This document shows positions 24,737-24,887 of a stretch of 24,887 nucleotides of DNA, piece by piece. How positions within the stretch are numbered: the stretch's first letter is position 1; each line of letters begins with the position of its first letter. The position numbers and the translations under genes were made by a program. Source of the stretch: Candidatus Heimdallarchaeota archaeon LC_2 (GTDB lineage: Archaea > Asgardarchaeota > Heimdallarchaeia > Heimdallarchaeales > Kariarchaeaceae); NCBI GenBank assembly GCA_001940725.1, contig MDVR01000141.1:1-24887 (forward strand), read 5' to 3'. Below the pieces are notes generated by a model. That model made no database searches, was not told the origin of the DNA, and saw nothing but the letters and a program-made list of their open reading frames with translations.

Positions 24737-24887
24737 TCATTCCACGGCAATCATGGTCATTGTTGACCTAATCTTCTCGATAGATCTAAGATGCTCAGTT
24801 ACGCCTTTTTTGAGGGTATCAAGGTCATCTGCTCTAATTTGGACTATAAGGTCATATATCCCATACACAAGGTGCACAGACACCACC
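24737..24887 (-). pseudogene. Lrp/AsnC RAM-domain fragment, copy 3 (within the tandem duplication)
   Basis: Identical to the fragment at 24321-24473, shifted by 416 bp and cut two bases before its ATG by the window end. Confidence 0.65.

Larger units (their letters stand above)
24479..24887 (+). repeat. 416-bp tandem repeat, copy 2, cut at the window end
   Basis: Repeats copy 1 with an offset of 416 bp and runs out at the last base of the window, corresponding to 24471 in copy 1, seven bases short of a full unit. The absence of any difference suggests a very recent event or an assembly loop. Confidence 0.85.

Noticed and set aside
1..24887. tRNA, rRNA, riboswitch or CRISPR features
   Set aside because: Reading both strands I saw no rRNA-like stretch, no tRNA cloverleaf with CCA-type 3' end and no regularly spaced repeats; a covariance-model scan would be needed to exclude small RNAs.

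Overview
The window looks like AT-rich archaeal chromosome. Several start codons have a TATA-like A/T box about 21-30 nt upstream with little or no leader. Two surface proteins end in a Thr/Ser-rich stalk, one hydrophobic helix and a short basic tail. The lone IS66-type transposase has no tnpA/tnpB beside it. An Asgard lineage (Heimdallarchaeia-like) is my best guess from the overall feel of the proteins, but nothing here proves it. No rRNA, tRNA or CRISPR array was seen.

Left part (1-9270), ordinary metabolic and transport genes: the 3' part of a PLP-dependent trans-sulfuration enzyme (+), then a minus-strand block transcribed as PhzF-like isomerase, class I aminotransferase, HIT/GalT-like nucleotidyltransferase and PHP-domain phosphoesterase. 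Divergent from this block are two overlapping half-ABC exporters. Their sequence predicts an asymmetric heterodimer with one degenerate ATP site. A small membrane protein follows.

Middle part (9271-14930), accessory: a secreted, membrane-anchored seven-repeat FG-GAP (integrin-alpha-like) beta-propeller; a protein with two tandem ribbon-helix-helix-like segments; a minus-strand island of three small genes, two with Zn-finger-like Cys/His clusters; and a cell-surface M10-like zinc metallopeptidase. The island's first gene and the peptidase gene both lack their 5' ends and meet head to head at about 12845-12862, a clear rearrangement scar or assembly chimera. A small muconolactone-isomerase-like gene lies between two copies of a 26-bp repeat. 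After it come a probable frameshifted gene fragment and a truncated Lrp/AsnC ligand-binding (RAM) domain.

Right part (14900-24887): an IS66-family element, then a 1996-residue protein of no family I recognise (N-terminal hydrophobic segment, HTH-like segments, an internally duplicated domain), then a 461-residue stand-alone paralogue of its C-terminal quarter with its own promoter. This pair is the best candidate for an undescribed system. A second Lrp/AsnC fragment follows the paralogue. The last 416 bp are an exact tandem copy of the preceding 416 bp, joined through a near-perfect 52-bp palindrome, so the extreme right end may be an assembly or amplification artefact.
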